This document shows positions 5,920 through 5,953 of a stretch of DNA of 5,953 nucleotides, in pieces. The stretch lies in contig JAHHTF010000031.1 of the NCBI GenBank assembly GCA_020024775.1, forward strand, positions 1 through 5,953. The letters run 5' to 3'. Numbering within the stretch: the stretch's first letter is position 1; every line of letters begins with the position of its first letter. The DNA is from Ureaplasma sp. GTDB taxonomy: Bacteria > Bacillota_I > Bacilli_A > Mycoplasmatales > Mycoplasmoidaceae. The translations under genes and the position numbers were made by a program. A model generated the notes under the pieces. The model was given only the letters and a program-made list of their open reading frames with translations. It was not told the DNA's origin and searched no databases.

Positions 5920-5953
5920 CTAACTTTTGATCGCTTGCAAAGCTTTTTCAAGA
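5920..5953 (-). CDS. Transposase of IS copy 2, C-terminal fragment cut by the window edge
   Basis: Only the last ten codons (LEKALQAIKS) and the TAG stop are present, identical to the C-terminus of the copy 1 transposase. The truncation is due to the window end and says nothing about whether the gene is intact. Confidence 0.88.
   Translation of the reverse strand, partial: LEKALQAIKS

Larger units (their letters stand above)
5851..5953 (-). mobile_element. Partial second copy of the same IS, inverted, running off the window
   Basis: The 103 bases are the reverse complement of the last 103 bases of IS copy 1 with one substitution (position 4434 in copy 1). The element begins exactly at the TGTTA terminus, 32 nt past the T run of the lipoprotein C terminator. 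The remaining roughly 1.44 kb would lie beyond the window. Its own target duplication cannot be tested here; if it is 25 bp, the left copy would be 5826-5850. Confidence 0.93.

Noticed and set aside
2939..5953. A classical composite transposon carrying lipoprotein C
   Set aside because: IS copy 1 has its own perfect 25-bp duplication on both sides, which shows it inserted alone. A composite move would place the duplication outside both copies. Later joint mobility remains possible, but origin as a unit is not supported.

Overview
The window looks like accessory surface-antigen DNA from a mollicute (Mycoplasma/Ureaplasma/Malacoplasma type). It is very AT-rich, and all four full-length genes read correctly only if TGA is tryptophan: I count 13 in-frame TGA codons and no in-frame TGG. 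Three genes encode lipoproteins with the usual mycoplasmal signal peptide (Lys-rich start, hydrophobic core, TSC lipobox). The genus cannot be fixed from the sequence alone.

Layout. (1) 43-1269 (+): lipoprotein A, 408 aa, with a Pro/Asn-rich stalk, followed by two hairpin terminators (1281-1309 and 1333-1365). (2) 1476-1603 (-): a tRNA-Lys(CTT) gene with encoded CCA and a downstream hairpin. The roughly 110 bases between 1366 and 1475 hold no gene that I can support. (3) 1667-2833 (-): lipoprotein B, 388 aa, transcribed toward the tRNA. (4) 2939-4481: a complete 1543-bp insertion sequence with 28-bp imperfect terminal inverted repeats, one 468-aa DDE transposase and a perfect 25-bp target duplication. 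The long duplication and the motifs around D205, D263 and E300 point to the IS1202 group (formerly filed under ISNCY). (5) 4595-5803 (+): lipoprotein C, 402 aa, whose stop codon lies in the loop of its own terminator. (6) 5851-5953: the right end of a second, inverted copy of the same IS, running off the window.

How it fits together. Lipoproteins B and C are divergent. The first IS landed in the promoter interval between them, which would have been about 193 bp before insertion, and spared both apparent core promoters. The second IS landed just beyond the terminator of C, so C now sits between inverted IS copies about 1.37 kb apart. That arrangement could allow inversion or rearrangement of a surface-protein gene. 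The 25-bp duplication hugging the first copy shows that copy inserted on its own and not as part of a composite transposon. The best mechanistic candidate here is an 8-bp inverted repeat in the IS that could hide the transposase start codon only in read-through transcripts. No CRISPR array, rRNA, riboswitch or clearly new multi-gene system is visible.
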